Of a DNA stretch of 64,000 nt, positions 63,469 to 64,000 are shown in pieces. The notes beneath the pieces were generated by a model, which did no database searches, was not told the DNA's origin, and saw only the letters and a program-made list of their open reading frames with translations. Every line of letters starts with the position of its first letter. Positions within the stretch are counted from its first letter, which is position 1. Made by a program: the position numbers and the translations under genes. The DNA comes from Hymenobacter monticola. GTDB lineage: Bacteria > Bacteroidota > Bacteroidia > Cytophagales > Hymenobacteraceae. The stretch is taken from NCBI RefSeq assembly GCF_022811645.1, contig NZ_CP094535.1, positions 62,001 to 126,000 of the forward strand, given 5' to 3'.

Positions 63469-64000
63469 ATGACGAAGCTACCCAAAACCCCCTGCGGCGT
63501 GGGGGTACTCGCCTGCCTGCTCGCCGCCGACGCGCTGGCCCAAACCACGCCCGCCCCCGCGCTGCCCGGCCTGTACCGGGAGTTTCAAAACCCCGGCAAC
63601 GCGGCCCGGCCCCGCGTGTGGTGGCACTGGATGAGCGGCAACATCGCGCCGGCCGGCATTCGCAAAGACCTGCTTTGGATGCAGCGCAGCGGCATCGGCG
63701 GCTTCCAGACCTTCGACGCCTCGCTGCCCACGCCGCTCATCGTGCCCAAGCGCGTCGAGTACATGTCGCCCGACTGGAAGGCCGCCTTCCGGCTGGCTAC
63801 CCGGCTGGCCGACTCGCTCCAGCTGGAAATGGCCATTGCCGGCTCGCCGGGCTGGAGCGAGAGCGGCGGGCCGTGGGTGCCGCCCCAGGACGGCATGAAG
63901 AAGCTGGTGTGGCGCGAGGTGCGGGTGCCGGGCGGGCGGCCGTTTCGCGGGGCGCTGCCCCGGCCCTCCGCGGTGGAGGGCGCGTTTCAGAACCTAGGCA
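63469..64000 (+). CDS. GH106-like (alpha-L-rhamnosidase type) glycosidase, N-terminal part (cut by window end)
   Basis: 177 codons in the window. Signal peptide ~1-25 (ends ALAQ). The segment PRVWWHWMSGNIAPAGIRKDL followed by GIGGFQTFDA, and AIAGSPGWSESGGPWV, is typical of the N-terminal part of GH106 enzymes, which release rhamnose. The catalytic residues are outside the window, so the family call is tentative. It would extend the locus to rhamnose-bearing pectin or glycosides. Confidence 0.8.
   Translation, partial: MTKLPKTPCGVGVLACLLAADALAQTTPAPALPGLYREFQNPGNAARPRVWWHWMSGNIAPAGIRKDLLWMQRSGIGGFQTFDASLPTPLIVPKRVEYMSPDWKAAFRLATRLADSLQLEMAIAGSPGWSESGGPWVPPQDGMKKLVWREVRVPGGRPFRGALPRPSAVEGAFQNLG

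Overview
The window looks like a chromosomal piece of a GC-rich Bacteroidota of the Hymenobacter type. The reasons are a TonB-dependent receptor with a carboxypeptidase-D-like N-terminal domain, TAnnTTTG-type -7 promoter boxes (TACTTTTG seen three times), a Nudix-type (NrtR/AraR) sugar regulator, FHS-type sugar permease, many secreted glycosidases, and high GC coding sequence. No rRNA, tRNA, CRISPR array, integrase or plasmid gene was seen. The genus is inferred from gene content, not from a marker gene.

Region 1 (1-21526) is an aromatic catabolism block. A TonB receptor (cut by the window edge) and an AraC regulator diverge. A 19 kb run of plus-strand genes follows: a small membrane protein, an exported GH1 beta-glucosidase, and an upper aromatic pathway (extradiol dioxygenase, C-C hydrolase-like alpha/beta hydrolase, histidinol-dehydrogenase-like enzyme, SDR, FAH-family hydrolase, ABM protein, cyclase-family hydrolase, flavoprotein monooxygenase). 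Then comes a full protocatechuate/beta-ketoadipate set (pcaH, pcaG, pcaB, pcaD, pcaC, pobA, a one-chain pcaI-pcaJ fusion, pcaF), a DUF3861 protein inside it, and a short malic enzyme. The TonB receptor and the membrane-protein/GH1 operon carry the same inverted repeat (AGTGAGT...ACTCACT) exactly 14 nt past identical TACTTTTG boxes. One repressor therefore probably controls uptake, deglycosylation and ring degradation together. The substrate may be a phenolic or flavonoid-like glycoside; that is inference.

Region 2 (21527-28470) is mixed: a truncated IS1182-type transposase remnant, a cupin, an SDR and a pirin (all minus), an AraC regulator (plus), then an ECF sigma factor and a large MscS-type channel (minus). 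A 45-bp perfect inverted copy of cupin coding sequence lies just upstream of the cupin gene.

Region 3 (28645-39247) is an oxidative sugar-acid pathway: a divergent AraC regulator, IlvD/Edd-type aldonate dehydratase, SDR, FAH-family diketo-acid hydrolase, second SDR, SMP-30 lactonase, a large FAD/Fe-S dehydrogenase and an FHS-type permease. This fits non-phosphorylative L-arabinose (or L-fucose) oxidation to pyruvate plus glycolate (or lactate), with the FAD/Fe-S enzyme oxidising the 2-hydroxyacid.

Region 4 (39612-64000) is a hemicellulose block: a Nudix-type regulator with a degenerate Nudix box, two GH2 enzymes, GH43, a SusD-less TonB receptor with a small secreted partner, GH43 with discoidin and Fn3 domains, GH3, xylB, xylA, an SGNH esterase, an SDR, GH51 arabinofuranosidase, and the start of a GH106-like enzyme. 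A near-identical 22-nt operator-like element precedes both the GH2 run and the TonB receptor. Regions 3 and 4 together suggest arabinoxylan use: arabinose oxidised without phosphorylation, xylose through isomerase and kinase.
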